Shown in pieces: positions 25,189-34,124 of a DNA stretch of 39,252 nucleotides (its first letter is position 1; every line of letters starts with the position of its first letter). This DNA is from an uncultured Desulfotomaculum sp. (GTDB taxonomy: Bacteria > Bacillota > Desulfotomaculia > Desulfotomaculales > Desulfotomaculaceae). The translations under genes and the position numbers were made by a program. The stretch is taken from positions 1-39,252 of the forward strand of contig CAMKDG010000019.1 in assembly GCA_946411205.1 (NCBI GenBank). Direction: 5' to 3'. The notes beneath the pieces are model-generated. The model had not been told where the DNA came from and ran no database searches. It was given only the letters and a program-made list of their open reading frames with translations.

Positions 25189-26706
25189 CTACACAATTGG
25201 GTTTAATTGATTTTCTAAGACGGTCTTTGTCGCTTTATTTTTGTGGAGGATCTCAAATGCTTTGCTTAGCCTTTTTACTCCTTCCACCAGCACCGGTTCG
25301 GGATGGGTGACAAAACAAAGGCGAAACTCACTTTCTGCGGTGGGTACAGTGTAAAAGGCCTGGCCCGGGACGAAGAAAACGCCACATTTAATGGCTTCCT
25401 GCAATAATCTGGCAGAAGTGATTGAGTTTTTTATTTTGCACCAAAGGTAAAAACCGCCATCGGGGACATCAAAAAAAATCTCCTTATCCAGATAGCGCCT
25501 AACAGTTTTGACCAGGACATCCCTTCTTTTTTTATACTCCTTTCTAGTAAATTTTAAGTGCTCTTCATAATATCCCTGTTTCAGATAGAGGTTTAATAGC
25601 CATTGGGAAAAATTATTGCTATGCAGATCAACATACTGTTTTTCCAGAGCCAGCCGGTTAATCAGGGCAGGATGACCGGTGAGATAGCCGGTACGGAGAC
25701 CCGGTGTAATGGTTTTAGAAAAGGTACTCATATAAATGACACTCTCAGCGTTATCCAAGGATTTTAGTGCTAACGGAGGTTTTTCACCATAATAGAGTTG
25801 ACTGTAAGGATCGTCCTCAATAATGACAAGACGATGTCTCATGGCCAGACGTAGTAAATCCCTTCGCTCCTGTTCTGTCAGGACTTGTCCGGTAGGGTTG
25901 TTATAAGTGGAAATAATGTAAAACAATTTGGGCCGGTATCGAATGAGATAATCCTCCAGAATATCCAGGTTTAATGAATTATCCTCGGGTAGGATTAGCA
26001 TACGGGCTCCGATAGCCTGAAAGATTTGAATCGCTCCAATATAGGTTGGGGACTGAACGATAACATAATCCCCCCGTTCCAATAACACCTTACTGGTCAA
26101 GTACAATCCTTGCTGGGAACCGGAGAGGATTAAGGTCCGATCTGGGGTTGTATCGATTCCTTGCTGCGAAAGCATACTGGCAACGGTTTCGCGTAGAGGT
26201 TGATACCCTTCGGTCGGAATATAGCCAAAGTCCGCAGGATTTGTTGTACAGAGATACTTGTTAAATAAGCTGTTAAAGATATCCAGTGGATAAAAAGACG
26301 GGTCTGGCATACCGGTGGCGAGAGAGATTATTTCACTGGTATAGGGAGTAGAAACCAATTCCTTTAGTATCGATGTCATGGGTGTTTGGGGGTAAGGAAT
26401 AAAAAGCTGGGACCACGGTACTTCAAAGGTTTTGCTATGAAGCGGAGAATTTTCTTTTACATAGGTGCCACTGCCCACTTTGGTAGCCACCAGATCTTCC
26501 TGTTCTAACCAACGGTAGGCATTAATGGCAGTCGTTCGGCTGACACCAAAAAATTTGCATAATTCACGTTCTGGAGGTAGTTTGGTTCCCTTGGGTAGGG
26601 TGTTATCAATTATTTTTTGCGCAATACTATTGGCAATCTGCAAATAAAGAGGTGTTTCGGAGGCTGAATCAATTTGGGTTTCAATAAGATATTTGGATAT
26701 ATCCAT
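25189..26706 (-). CDS. MocR-type regulator (GntR DNA-binding domain fused to aminotransferase domain)
   Basis: A 505-residue fusion. Residues 15-85 form a GntR winged helix (PLYLQIANSIAQKII ... PPERELCKFFGVSRTTAINAYRWLEQEDLV). From about 115 it is a fold-type I PLP domain with TYNNPTGQVL, DDPYSQLYY and the PLP lysine in MSTFSKTITPGLRTGY. MocR proteins use PLP or amino-acid adducts as signals. It is divergent from azlCD across a palindrome and next to an aminotransferase remnant, so it probably controls azlCD in response to an amino acid. ATG with GGGGGT upstream. Confidence 0.92.
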   Translation of the reverse strand: MDISKYLIETQIDSASETPLYLQIANSIAQKIIDNTLPKGTKLPPERELCKFFGVSRTTAINAYRWLEQEDLVATKVGSGTYVKENSPLHSKTFEVPWSQLFIPYPQTPMTSILKELVSTPYTSEIISLATGMPDPSFYPLDIFNSLFNKYLCTTNPADFGYIPTEGYQPLRETVASMLSQQGIDTTPDRTLILSGSQQGLYLTSKVLLERGDYVIVQSPTYIGAIQIFQAIGARMLILPEDNSLNLDILEDYLIRYRPKLFYIISTYNNPTGQVLTEQERRDLLRLAMRHRLVIIEDDPYSQLYYGEKPPLALKSLDNAESVIYMSTFSKTITPGLRTGYLTGHPALINRLALEKQYVDLHSNNFSQWLLNLYLKQGYYEEHLKFTRKEYKKRRDVLVKTVRRYLDKEIFFDVPDGGFYLWCKIKNSITSARLLQEAIKCGVFFVPGQAFYTVPTAESEFRLCFVTHPEPVLVEGVKRLSKAFEILHKNKATKTVLENQLNPIV

Positions 26707-26726
26707 TTGTTAATTACCCCCTTACA

Positions 26727-26763
26727 ATATCCAATTAATTAGATTATTAATTAAATTGGATAT
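26727..26763. promoter_or_regulatory. Palindrome between the MocR gene and azlC, likely operator
   Basis: ATATCCAATTAATTA and its complement TAATTAAATTGGATAT (one base longer) face each other around a short centre. It lies 21 bases from the MocR start and 60 from azlC, covering where both promoters must be. MocR/GntR dimers bind such repeats; binding here is inferred. Confidence 0.6.
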
Positions 26764-26822
26764 TTACGATTATCTTCCTGCTAGTTAAGATAATAAGAAT
26801 TACTTTTTAGGAGGCGACAGAA

Positions 26823-27548
26823 ATGGCAAAGCCCTTGGGCGCTCAAGCAGGGAGTTTGCAAGTACTAGATGTAAGTCAAGGATTGCGGGAAAGCATTCCG
26901 GTTTTGTTGGGAGTCATCCCCTTTGGCATCACCTGTGGCATCATCGGAATTACCACGGGTCTAACTCATGTGGAAACAATTTTGATGTCGTTACTGGTTT
27001 TTGCTGGTGCATCCCAGTTTGTTGCCATGACCATGCTGGGTGCAGGTATCGCAGATTGGGGTATCATTGTTTTTACGACATTTTTAATCAATTTAAGGCA
27101 CTTTATAATGGGTGCATCCTTAGCCCCCTATATGATGAAACTGCCCCTTCCCTTCCAAGCGTTGCTGTCCTTTGGTATGGTCGATGAATCCTATGCTTTG
27201 ACAGCTAACCGAATTTATAAAGTTGGCTATAGCCCCTATTATCAATTAAGTGTCAGCACGAGCCTTTATCTTACCTGGGTCATATCTACAGTTTTCGGGG
27301 TTATGATGGGTGGCTATTTAGCCAATTGCTTGGAATGGGGATTGGACTTTGCCATGACAGCAACTTTTCTGGTGCTTTTAATTCCTCGTCTGGTCGATCG
27401 GATTAGTCTATTGGTTTGCGCTTTATCTGGCATCATTGCGGTTTTAGCGGCATTGTACCTACCTGGTAAGTGGTATATTATTGTCGCCTGTTTAGTTGCC
27501 AGTGTCATTGGTTCCCTTATGGAAAGGAGGAGCGGACATGAGAAGTGA
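26823..27548 (+). CDS. azlC: AzlC-family branched-chain amino acid exporter, large subunit
   Basis: A 241-residue membrane protein with the AzlC core IPFGITCGIIGITTGLTHVETILMSLLVFAGASQFVAMTML, then INLRHFIMGASLAPYM and GMVDESYALT. With AzlD it forms an exporter of branched-chain amino acids or their analogues. TAGGAGGCGA precedes the ATG. Its end overlaps azlD by 11 bases. Expression is probably under the divergent MocR regulator. Confidence 0.92.
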   Translation: MAKPLGAQAGSLQVLDVSQGLRESIPVLLGVIPFGITCGIIGITTGLTHVETILMSLLVFAGASQFVAMTMLGAGIADWGIIVFTTFLINLRHFIMGASLAPYMMKLPLPFQALLSFGMVDESYALTANRIYKVGYSPYYQLSVSTSLYLTWVISTVFGVMMGGYLANCLEWGLDFAMTATFLVLLIPRLVDRISLLVCALSGIIAVLAALYLPGKWYIIVACLVASVIGSLMERRSGHEK

Positions 27549-27879
27549 TATTTTATTGATTATTCTCGGGATGGCTGTAGTTACCTTTATCACCAGATTT
27601 GGTTGTCTGATTTTGTTTCGTCAAACTGGCGTACCTGCCTTTTTAGAAGGCTGGTTAAAACATGTTCCCACCGCTATATTAACAGCTTTAATCCTACCAA
27701 GCATGCTCCTCCCCAAAGGGTATCTTGATCTATCTTTGCACAATCACTACTTAGTGGCAGGTATTTTCGCTTCTCTGGTGGCCTATAAGAGCCGAAGTAT
27801 TTTAGCCACGGTGGGCCTTGGGATCATCCTGATGTTTTCTTTGCATTGGGCTGGTCAGAGAGGACTGTTAGCCTTTTAA
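27538..27879 (+). CDS. azlD: AzlD-family small subunit of the amino acid exporter
   Basis: 113 residues starting at the ATG at 27538, chosen because AAGGAGG lies directly before it; 14 extra codons upstream overlap azlC. Four hydrophobic helices and the family pattern TRFGCLILF...FLEGWLKHVPTAILTALILPSML are clear. Partner of AzlC. Confidence 0.92.
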   Translation: MRSDILLIILGMAVVTFITRFGCLILFRQTGVPAFLEGWLKHVPTAILTALILPSMLLPKGYLDLSLHNHYLVAGIFASLVAYKSRSILATVGLGIILMFSLHWAGQRGLLAF

Positions 27880-27913
27880 ACGTGAGAAATAACTTTTATG
27901 AGGAGAGATCATT

Positions 27914-28248
27914 ATGAAATTTTCTTTTGCCGAGCGGGTTCATTTAATGCAAAGTTCTGCTATTCGGGAAATCTTGAAGGTAACAGAGCAACCGGAGATG
28001 ATCTCCTTTGCCGGCGGGCTGCCAGCCCCGGAATTGTTTCCCTTGGCAGGAATGAAGGAAGCCTTTAATCAGGTATTAAGTAGTGATCCTTCGGTTCTTC
28101 AATACAGCACAACGGAAGGTTTTTTTGCCCCTGCGGGAACATATCACGCTAAAAATACAAAGGGTTAAACACTCTGCGCTTGAATTTTTCGAACTCTACT
28201 CCAGACAAAATAAAAGCTGGCATCAAACGATTGGCTAAGATTTTTTAA
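27914..28248 (+). pseudogene. Collapsed PLP aminotransferase (2-aminoadipate/aromatic type), large internal deletion plus frameshift
   Basis: The start is intact: ribosome site GAGGAGAG, ATG, then SFAERVHLMQSSAIREILKV and EMISFAGGLPAPELFP, the N-terminus of LysN/MocR-type aminotransferases. After QYSTTEG (about residue 68) the reading jumps to FFAPAGTYHAKNT, which matches the far C-terminal region of the same family (GTYFH...NTLRLNFS). After a one-base shift the end KGLNTLRLNFSNSTPDKIKAGIKRLAKIF follows, closing at 28248. About 300 central residues, with the PLP lysine, are gone. Position 3' of azlCD suggests it was the third gene of the MocR-controlled operon. Confidence 0.85.
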
Positions 28249-28268
28249 TTTAGTCATTTGTCTATCAT

Positions 28269-28306
28269 CTAAAAGCCAGGCCATCCTGGCTTTTAGACGT
28301 TTTTTA
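28269..28306 (+). terminator. Terminator of azlCD and the aminotransferase remnant
   Basis: CTAAAAGCCAGG (28269-28280), loop CCAT, CCTGGCTTTTAG (28285-28296), then ACGTTTTTT. It lies just before the convergent topB stop. Confidence 0.85.
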
Positions 28307-28307
28307 G

Positions 28308-30398
28308 TTAGGAAAATTCAAAAGAAATTTTACCCTGTTTAAGGACTAATGCGGCATCAAACTTTTTCCCTGTCTTGGCAGAAATAAATCCTTGGCAGAG
28401 TATTTTTCCTTCCGTTACTAATTGTTTTGCTTCTTCAAAAGAGATTACTTTCTGTAAAATCTGTTTACCCAGGGAGAATTTACATCCCTCCCGGTATCCG
28501 GAGCAAGCAAAATTTTTCGGATACTCTATAATATCCCTGCCGCATACCGGACAGGGGCCGACTACCTGCTTGTCTGCGCCAGGATTATTGCCCCTTGTGG
28601 GTTGTTCTTTAACCAGAGTAACAATCCTTTTGGTTAACTCAATAATGCCAGTCATAAAATCAGTAGGATTGACTTGGCCTGCTTCGATATCAATCAGTGC
28701 CTTCTCCCATTCACCGGTCATTTGTGGACTGGAAACTTCTTCGGGTACTAAATCGACTAGTGTTTCCCCCTTTTCAGTGGGAATTAATGCCTTACCCTTT
28801 CGTTCTAAGTAACCTACCTTAATCAGTCTTTCAATGATGGAGGCCCTGGTTGCGCTGGTTCCCAGTCCATGTCCCTTCATGACATCCTTTAAGGCTGGAT
28901 CATCAACAAATTTTCCGGCCCCTTCCATGACAGCCAGGAGTGTCCCCTCGGTGTATCTTTTAGGTGGTTCGGTTTTTTTCTGTTTTAAGGCTGTCTTGGT
29001 GACAAAAACATTTTCCCCTTTTACTAAGGGCGGCAGTAAAACTTCTTCTTCCTCTTTATCCTTTTTATCGCCTTTGAGTTGCGGCGGGATTACCTCCTTC
29101 CAGCCCGGACTTAGCTCAATTCTGCCGGAGGTTTGGAAGGTTTCACCAGATACCGCTGTGGTAATTTTGGTTTGTTTGTATTCAGCAGCAGGAAAAAACA
29201 TGGCTAAAAATCTACGGGCTACCAGATTATAGATTTTGGCCTCCTGGGAAGATAGATTTGAGGTTGGTTTTATATTCGTTGGAATCAAGGCATGGTGATC
29301 GCCCACCTTGGCATCATCAATAAACCTCTTGCCCGGCTTAGGTGCCTTTTTAGCGTAGGCCACATAGTGGGCATAGCCGGGTACTGCTTCCAGGGCGCCC
29401 AGACGAGAGGGGATGGTCTTGGCCAATTCATTGGTTAAGTGCTTAAACTCCGTTCTGGGATAGCTCAATAGTTTATGCTTCTCATAGAGGGATTGGGCTA
29501 TTTCTAGTGTTTGGCTGGCAGTAAAACCAAACTTTTTATTAGCTTCTTTCTGTAAATCATTTAAATTAAACAAGGTAGGTGGTGCCTCAGACAGGTTCTT
29601 TTCTTCAGTTTTGATGATAGAACCGGTTTGTCCAGCAATTTTTTCCTTTATCTTGATAGCATCTGCTTCTTGATCAAAGCGGGTTTCGTCCTTCTTTTTA
29701 AACCACTTACCTTGATACGTCTGTCCATCATGCTTGGTGAAATCTGCCAATAGCTCCCAGTACTGAACCGCTGTAAATGTCTTAATTTCTCTTTCTCTAG
29801 CCACAATAATTCCTAAGGTTGGCGTTTGCACCCGACCGATAGAAAATAAATCTCCGTGTTTCTTGGTAAAGACGCGGGTGGCATTAATACCAATCAGCCA
29901 GTCCGAGTAGGACCTGGACTCTGCTGCAGCAGCCAATAAATCCTTACCATGTCCTGGCAAAGGATTGGCCAGCCCTTTTCTGATAGCCTCCGGTGTTGTT
30001 TCGGATAACCAGAGGCGTTTAAAGGGTCGGTTGTAACCTGCTAAGCGCATAATATAGCGTAAGATTAGCTCCCCTTCTCGCCCGGCATCCGTCCCAGCAA
30101 TTAGTTCCACATCCGGTCGACTCAGTAGCTGTTTGACTACTTGGTACTGTTTGATGGTTTTGGGGTTTGGTTTTAATTGAAAGGAATCCGGTATAATAGG
30201 CAAAGTTGAAAGTTGCCATCTTTTTAAGCTAGGATTGTAATCCTCCGGTTCAAATAATTCTACCAAGTGACCAATGGCCCAACTAACAATATATTGGTCG
30301 TTTTCAAAATACCCATCCCGTTTGGTAAAAGAACCACCAATGGCGTTGACGATATCTCTCCCCACAGATGGTTTTTCTGCCAGGATAAGCTGCTTCAT
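28308..30398 (-). CDS. topB: DNA topoisomerase III (type IA)
   Basis: A 696-residue enzyme that cuts and passes single strands to relax or decatenate DNA. Toprim domain at the start (LILAEKPSVGRDI; acidic AGTDAGREGELILR near 100). Type IA core with GRVQTPTLGIIVARE and the catalytic Tyr in LLSYPRTEFKHL. The C-terminus has a Cys4-type zinc motif (CPVCGRDIIEYPKNFACSGYREGC) and a topoisomerase C-terminal repeat ending in FDAALVLKQGKISFEFS. GS-motif GLGTSATRASIIERLIKVGYLERKG is also present. Length fits TopB. It stands alone after the GNAT gene; such copies are common on chromosomes and on integrative elements, but I see no mobility genes here. Confidence 0.95.
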   Translation of the reverse strand: MKQLILAEKPSVGRDIVNAIGGSFTKRDGYFENDQYIVSWAIGHLVELFEPEDYNPSLKRWQLSTLPIIPDSFQLKPNPKTIKQYQVVKQLLSRPDVELIAGTDAGREGELILRYIMRLAGYNRPFKRLWLSETTPEAIRKGLANPLPGHGKDLLAAAAESRSYSDWLIGINATRVFTKKHGDLFSIGRVQTPTLGIIVAREREIKTFTAVQYWELLADFTKHDGQTYQGKWFKKKDETRFDQEADAIKIKEKIAGQTGSIIKTEEKNLSEAPPTLFNLNDLQKEANKKFGFTASQTLEIAQSLYEKHKLLSYPRTEFKHLTNELAKTIPSRLGALEAVPGYAHYVAYAKKAPKPGKRFIDDAKVGDHHALIPTNIKPTSNLSSQEAKIYNLVARRFLAMFFPAAEYKQTKITTAVSGETFQTSGRIELSPGWKEVIPPQLKGDKKDKEEEEVLLPPLVKGENVFVTKTALKQKKTEPPKRYTEGTLLAVMEGAGKFVDDPALKDVMKGHGLGTSATRASIIERLIKVGYLERKGKALIPTEKGETLVDLVPEEVSSPQMTGEWEKALIDIEAGQVNPTDFMTGIIELTKRIVTLVKEQPTRGNNPGADKQVVGPCPVCGRDIIEYPKNFACSGYREGCKFSLGKQILQKVISFEEAKQLVTEGKILCQGFISAKTGKKFDAALVLKQGKISFEFS

Positions 30399-30410
30399 TT
30401 TTAGCCTCCA

Positions 30411-30453
30411 GTTAGAAAAGCTTGGTTATAGGTTATGACCTATAACCAAGCTT
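30411..30453 (-). terminator. Hairpin between the GNAT gene and topB, terminator-like
   Basis: A perfect 16-bp stem, AAGCTTGGTTATAGGT with ACCTATAACCAAGCTT (30453-30418), loop of four, followed on the minus strand by TTCTAA. It is only about 20 bases before the topB start, so it may end the GNAT transcript or damp topB expression. Confidence 0.6.
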
Positions 30454-30568
30454 AGTTTGCCCTTTGGCATCCTATATGCCAAAATAGCCATTATAAAAAA
30501 TCAGTTTTAAAGCACTTTGCAATATGAGTGCCAGGTTTTTAATTTTATTTTCGAGGGCTGACCCTAGT

Positions 30569-31102
30569 TTAGGTGAGTTTCTTTCTCATAACAATACCCT
30601 GTTCGCTCTTAAAATCGACTGGTTGAAAAAATGCAGGTATCAGGTCAATTTGTTCAAAGCCTAATTTTAGATATGTTTTCTTAGCTGCTGGCCATTTTTC
30701 AGAGACAATTAGGAGAACACTGTTTACTTGGGAGTAATTTCTCTTGGTTTTGGCTATGAGTTGATGGAGCAGCAGCCCACCATATCCCCGGCCTCGGTAT
30801 TCTGGTAGCACGCCCATGGAGGAGACATAAAGTTCCTGCCCCTGGCAACTATGTACTTTTTTAATGGAATGGCCTAAGCTAAGGTTTTCAACTTGCAAGT
30901 CCTTTTCACTTGACCACAACTCTGAACAAATATATCCTATGGGATCAGATTCGTCTGTTTCCAGTAAAAGAAAACCTTCCGAGAAGACTTCGATTCGTTC
31001 CAAAAAGACCTGTGGGGGTTCTTTTATACCGTTTTTAAAAGATTGGTTTTCGATGGTTAAAATCTTATCAAGATCACCTGTTGTGGCTTGTCTAAAATGC
31101 AT
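30569..31102 (-). CDS. GNAT-family N-acetyltransferase
   Basis: 177 residues with the acetyl-CoA pyrophosphate loop VSSMGVLPEYRGRGYGGLLLHQLI (motif A) and the later ASP-like strand NSVLLIVSEKWPAAKKTYLKLGFEQIDLIPAFF (motif B). It moves an acetyl group to an unknown amine. CGGAGTC lies before the ATG. It follows the DUF6544 gene by 24 bases, probably in one transcript. Confidence 0.85.
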   Translation of the reverse strand: MHFRQATTGDLDKILTIENQSFKNGIKEPPQVFLERIEVFSEGFLLLETDESDPIGYICSELWSSEKDLQVENLSLGHSIKKVHSCQGQELYVSSMGVLPEYRGRGYGGLLLHQLIAKTKRNYSQVNSVLLIVSEKWPAAKKTYLKLGFEQIDLIPAFFQPVDFKSEQGIVMRKKLT

Positions 31103-31126
31103 GACTCCGAGTCCTTTCTTATAAAA

Positions 31127-31909
31127 TCATCTCAATTCGATTATTTTTAGTGGTCTCACTTCATTTATGGTTCCTTTAAAATATTCATAATCTCCTTTTT
31201 CTGTATGCCAGATAGCCTTAAAGTGAGTTGGCAAACGTATGCCATTTTTTTCTATATAGTTTCCTGCTACCGCTGACCATTTCATTTTTTTATATTCCGT
31301 GCCCTTTTCGGAATAGTATCGATCATCGGTTACAAAGTGTGTAAACTCCCCGTTATCATTAAAGTAAAATACGCCACTTACGGTGGTGTCATGATAGGTG
31401 ATTGTTGCCTTGGCTGTTTTCGTATCAATGGCAGTCCAAGAAATATACTCTTGTAACGCATAGGTTGGCACCAAAAAACACTCAGCAAGAACCGTTACTA
31501 AGGCGGAAGCATCTATCTCTTTGCCCGTGGCATTCGCCACCGGAATAAATTTTAATAGTTTAATCAGCATATTTCCCTGGCCATCCTGATATTTGTCCCT
31601 TCCTTCGAAAGGAAATAGGCCGCCAATGGTACTTTTCATATAGACGATGCGGCTTGGTTCCGGAACTGAATTAAACTGATAACAGGTTAAGTTCATCCAT
31701 TTTGTCTGAGGCGATCTTTTAAATTGAACTTCCGCCCACTGGACTTCGACCTGGCTCATTTTTACTTTTCCCAGATAGCCACAATGACGAAAAAAGTTTT
31801 GTACCGGTTCGGGTAGTGGGGCAAGATCTTTTTCTGTAATTCGTTCATCCGTATACTCGGCATACTTTGCCAGTTCTTTTTTGACTTCCGATAGATACAG
31901 GCTTTTCAT
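31127..31909 (-). CDS. DUF6544-type conserved protein
   Basis: 260 residues. The order ITEKDLAPLPEPVQNFFRHCGYLGK, then VQFKRSPQTKWMNLTCYQFNSVPEPSRIVYMK, then a beta-rich region ending TYHDTTVSGVFYFNDNGEFTHFVTDDRYY and RLPTHFKAIWHTEKGDYEYFKGTINEV, matches a widespread family of uncharacterised soluble proteins (DUF6544, earlier DUF6920). No signal peptide or membrane helix is seen. GAGGTGA precedes the ATG. The function is unknown. Confidence 0.7.
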   Translation of the reverse strand: MKSLYLSEVKKELAKYAEYTDERITEKDLAPLPEPVQNFFRHCGYLGKVKMSQVEVQWAEVQFKRSPQTKWMNLTCYQFNSVPEPSRIVYMKSTIGGLFPFEGRDKYQDGQGNMLIKLLKFIPVANATGKEIDASALVTVLAECFLVPTYALQEYISWTAIDTKTAKATITYHDTTVSGVFYFNDNGEFTHFVTDDRYYSEKGTEYKKMKWSAVAGNYIEKNGIRLPTHFKAIWHTEKGDYEYFKGTINEVRPLKIIELR

Positions 31910-31929
31910 AGATGAATCACCTCATTCAC

Positions 31930-31971
31930 ACAAAATAAAGAAAGACGACCTCATGTTATTGTGTCGTCTTT
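31930..31971 (-). terminator. Possible terminator at the end of the Ter/spo0M operon
   Basis: AAAGACGAC (31941-31949) pairs with GTCGTCTTT (31963-31971). On the minus strand the stem is followed by CTTTATTTTG; on the plus strand by TTC. It lies over 300 bases after the spo0M stop, so assignment to that operon is uncertain. Confidence 0.4.
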
Positions 31972-32154
31972 TTCATTCACTTACACTATTCATTATTTAG
32001 GCCCAATATTCCTCCAGGGTATCTAATAAAATCCAAAATTTTGAGCAATAAAAACTAGCTTCGTACTTTTTTAATTTGGTGGTTTTTTACATGGTCGTAT
32101 GTCCTGTTAGCACATACTATAAATAACAACACAGCACAGGGCAGGTGAAAGGTT

Positions 32155-32277
32155 GTGAATGAGATGATTATGGCAGCGTTGATATCGGCAGGTGTTTTCA
32201 CAATCATGATAAGCCAACGGCTAGAAATCTTTAAAATAATAAAAAATCGTAGTCACTACCGGGATAAATTATCTTAA
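32155..32277 (+). CDS. Small membrane peptide (40 aa), hypothetical
   Basis: A GTG-start frame of 40 codons, with AGGTGAAAGG just upstream; ATG codons at positions 4 and 6 are other starts. The peptide begins NEMIMAALISAGVFTIMI (one hydrophobic helix) followed by a basic tail (SQRLEIFKIIKNRSHYRDKLS), the look of a small membrane peptide with its tail inside. A CATACTAT box about 40 bases upstream could be a SigE/SigK-type -10. I know no matching family. It ends 8 bases before the convergent spo0M stop. Confidence 0.45.
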   Translation: MNEMIMAALISAGVFTIMISQRLEIFKIIKNRSHYRDKLS

Positions 32278-32284
32278 CAAGCTA

Positions 32285-33040
32285 TTATATTTTACGATAT
32301 TCCCGCTCAATAAGATCTCTTAAATAGGTCGCAACTTGGCCGGGACTAGTGACTTGGTGATTGGGGATGGTGACAAATACGTTTCGTTCGTCAAGGTCTA
32401 AATTATCTGCAAGGCTAGCAAACAAACCCCTTGTTTTTTTATCAATTTGAAGCATTACATTAATCCTGTCTTCATGGGCTTCTAAATAAAGTTCCAGTTC
32501 ATCAAGTTTCCCTCTCATAAACTGGGTTGGAGTATACTCAAATTGCTGGCACTTTCCGTTGTACTCACCTGAACGAGGTTTAGACCTAAATCCTAGTTCT
32601 GTAACAGCATTTAAAATAGACTGTACAGGGGAATTGGCCTTGATCAAAATGTCATCTTTATCCCTTGCATCGATGGCATTTTTAATGTCTAAGTTAGTTT
32701 CAAAGTGATACTTCGTAAAGTAAGTACTGATAGGAATATTGTAGGGTATTTTAAACTGAACCGGAATCGTAATTTCCGGTGAGTTTGCCTTGATATGTAA
32801 TTTATTGGCAATCTTTCCGCTGGCAATTTCTTGACAAACTTGTTTTACTCCCTCGTCAGTTTGATAGCTGGAGGTTACCACCAGTGCAATATTTATTTGG
32901 TCAATCTCTTGGTCCACAGCTCCCCCACGCACCAAAACTTTTCCGTCAATAACCCCACCGAGTTCAACTTGCTGCTGGTTAACAATGAAGTCGACCTTTG
33001 CTCCATCAATACCCAGACCTGCTAATAATTTTTTAAACAT
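32285..33040 (-). CDS. spo0M: Spo0M-family sporulation-control protein
   Basis: 251 residues with the arrestin-like opening MFKKLLAGLGIDGAKVDFIVNQQQVELGGVIDGKVLVRGG, the middle PVQFKIPYNIPISTYFTKYHFETNLDIKNAIDARDKDDI and the C-terminal PNHQVTSPGQVATYLRDLIEREY. Spo0M modulates the start of sporulation in Bacillus by an unsettled mechanism. GGGGCGGT lies ahead of the ATG. It directly follows the ATP-grasp gene (15 bases), making it the last gene of the Ter cluster. Confidence 0.9.
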   Translation of the reverse strand: MFKKLLAGLGIDGAKVDFIVNQQQVELGGVIDGKVLVRGGAVDQEIDQINIALVVTSSYQTDEGVKQVCQEIASGKIANKLHIKANSPEITIPVQFKIPYNIPISTYFTKYHFETNLDIKNAIDARDKDDILIKANSPVQSILNAVTELGFRSKPRSGEYNGKCQQFEYTPTQFMRGKLDELELYLEAHEDRINVMLQIDKKTRGLFASLADNLDLDERNVFVTIPNHQVTSPGQVATYLRDLIEREYRKI

Positions 33041-33055
33041 CTTACCGCCCCTTTG

Positions 33056-34099
33056 TTATTGCAATTCCAAAAGCATTTCCTTCGGTTGTTTAACAACCAT
33101 TCTTTCAAGCACTGGTTTTATATCTCCCACCGGTTCACCCAAAGCAAGTTTAAGAGCCAGGTAGGGGAAATTCACTCCTGACATACTGGCAATTGTGATC
33201 CCACCAGACATTCTGCGGTTAATTTCAATAAGATACGGTTCTTCTTTGCAATATCGAAACTGGATATTGCAGATATAGTCCAGCTTAAAATGTCGAATGA
33301 GTTTTTTACTTAAGGCAATAATTTCTTCCTTATTCTCTAAGAGTTGGACCGAATAGCTTCCTAATTGTGCGTACTCAACCTTACGCCGGGGCACTACTGC
33401 AAGGGCTTCACCCTCCCAGCAGAGGCAATCGACACTATATTCAACCCCATCCAGGAAGCTCATGACCAATAAATCATCAAAGAATTTTTTTTGAGAAAGT
33501 ATGCTTACTGCAGTAGCCATATTGATGGCAGGGCCCTGGTAACCATAGAGTAGATTATCTAATTCATCAAATTCCCGAATGATTCTAAATCCACGACCGC
33601 CTAGACCGCGTCTTGGTTTAAAGCAAACTTCTCCTCCCGCTTCACGGAGTTTCTTTACTGCCTCCATAAATTCAGCAACATTGTTCACTACCAGAGAAGT
33701 CGGTGCATGAATGCCGAGCTCCTGGGCGCTCTTTGCAAGCCATAACTTGTCAGATACCTGATCGGAAATCTCATTTCGAGGACGGATTACCCGAAAACCT
33801 CCTTGTTCTAGCAAAGCAACTTGTTCGCGGTCTAGGATTCGGCTATCCCGTGGGATAACCACATCAATGTTGTGCTCTTGGCAGAGGCCCGTAATAAATT
33901 CCAAATATTCTGGCTTATCGGGGGAAGGGCTTACTGTATAGCCCTCGTTAAAAAATTCCTTTGGCATATGAGCTTCATTGATTGCCCCAGCATGATAGAC
34001 CTTAATGGAACGTCCTTCGGGATTCTTTTTAAGAAGTTCAGCGATACCTAAATTAGTAGATGACCTCATGCTTGCAATTAAAACCGCTACTTCTTTCAT
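33056..34099 (-). CDS. ATP-grasp enzyme of the Ter cluster
   Basis: 347 residues. A pre-ATP-grasp domain at 1-110 (EVAVLIASMRSSTNLGIAELL), then DKLWLAKSAQELGIHAPTSLVV, the ATP-binding lysine region EVCFKPRRGLGGRGFRII (about 170-185) and the metal-binding end IEINRRMSGGITIASMSGVN (about 295). Such enzymes join a carboxylate to an amine or similar group using ATP. In Ter operons this is one of the predicted biosynthetic enzymes. It lies between the TerD gene and spo0M. Confidence 0.87.
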   Translation of the reverse strand: MKEVAVLIASMRSSTNLGIAELLKKNPEGRSIKVYHAGAINEAHMPKEFFNEGYTVSPSPDKPEYLEFITGLCQEHNIDVVIPRDSRILDREQVALLEQGGFRVIRPRNEISDQVSDKLWLAKSAQELGIHAPTSLVVNNVAEFMEAVKKLREAGGEVCFKPRRGLGGRGFRIIREFDELDNLLYGYQGPAINMATAVSILSQKKFFDDLLVMSFLDGVEYSVDCLCWEGEALAVVPRRKVEYAQLGSYSVQLLENKEEIIALSKKLIRHFKLDYICNIQFRYCKEEPYLIEINRRMSGGITIASMSGVNFPYLALKLALGEPVGDIKPVLERMVVKQPKEMLLELQ

Positions 34100-34124
34100 G
34101 GCGTAGATTACTCCTTATTTATTT

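Noticed and set aside
28308..30398. topB as evidence of an integrative element
   Set aside because: No integrase, relaxase, att repeats or tRNA end nearby, so the gene alone does not show mobility.
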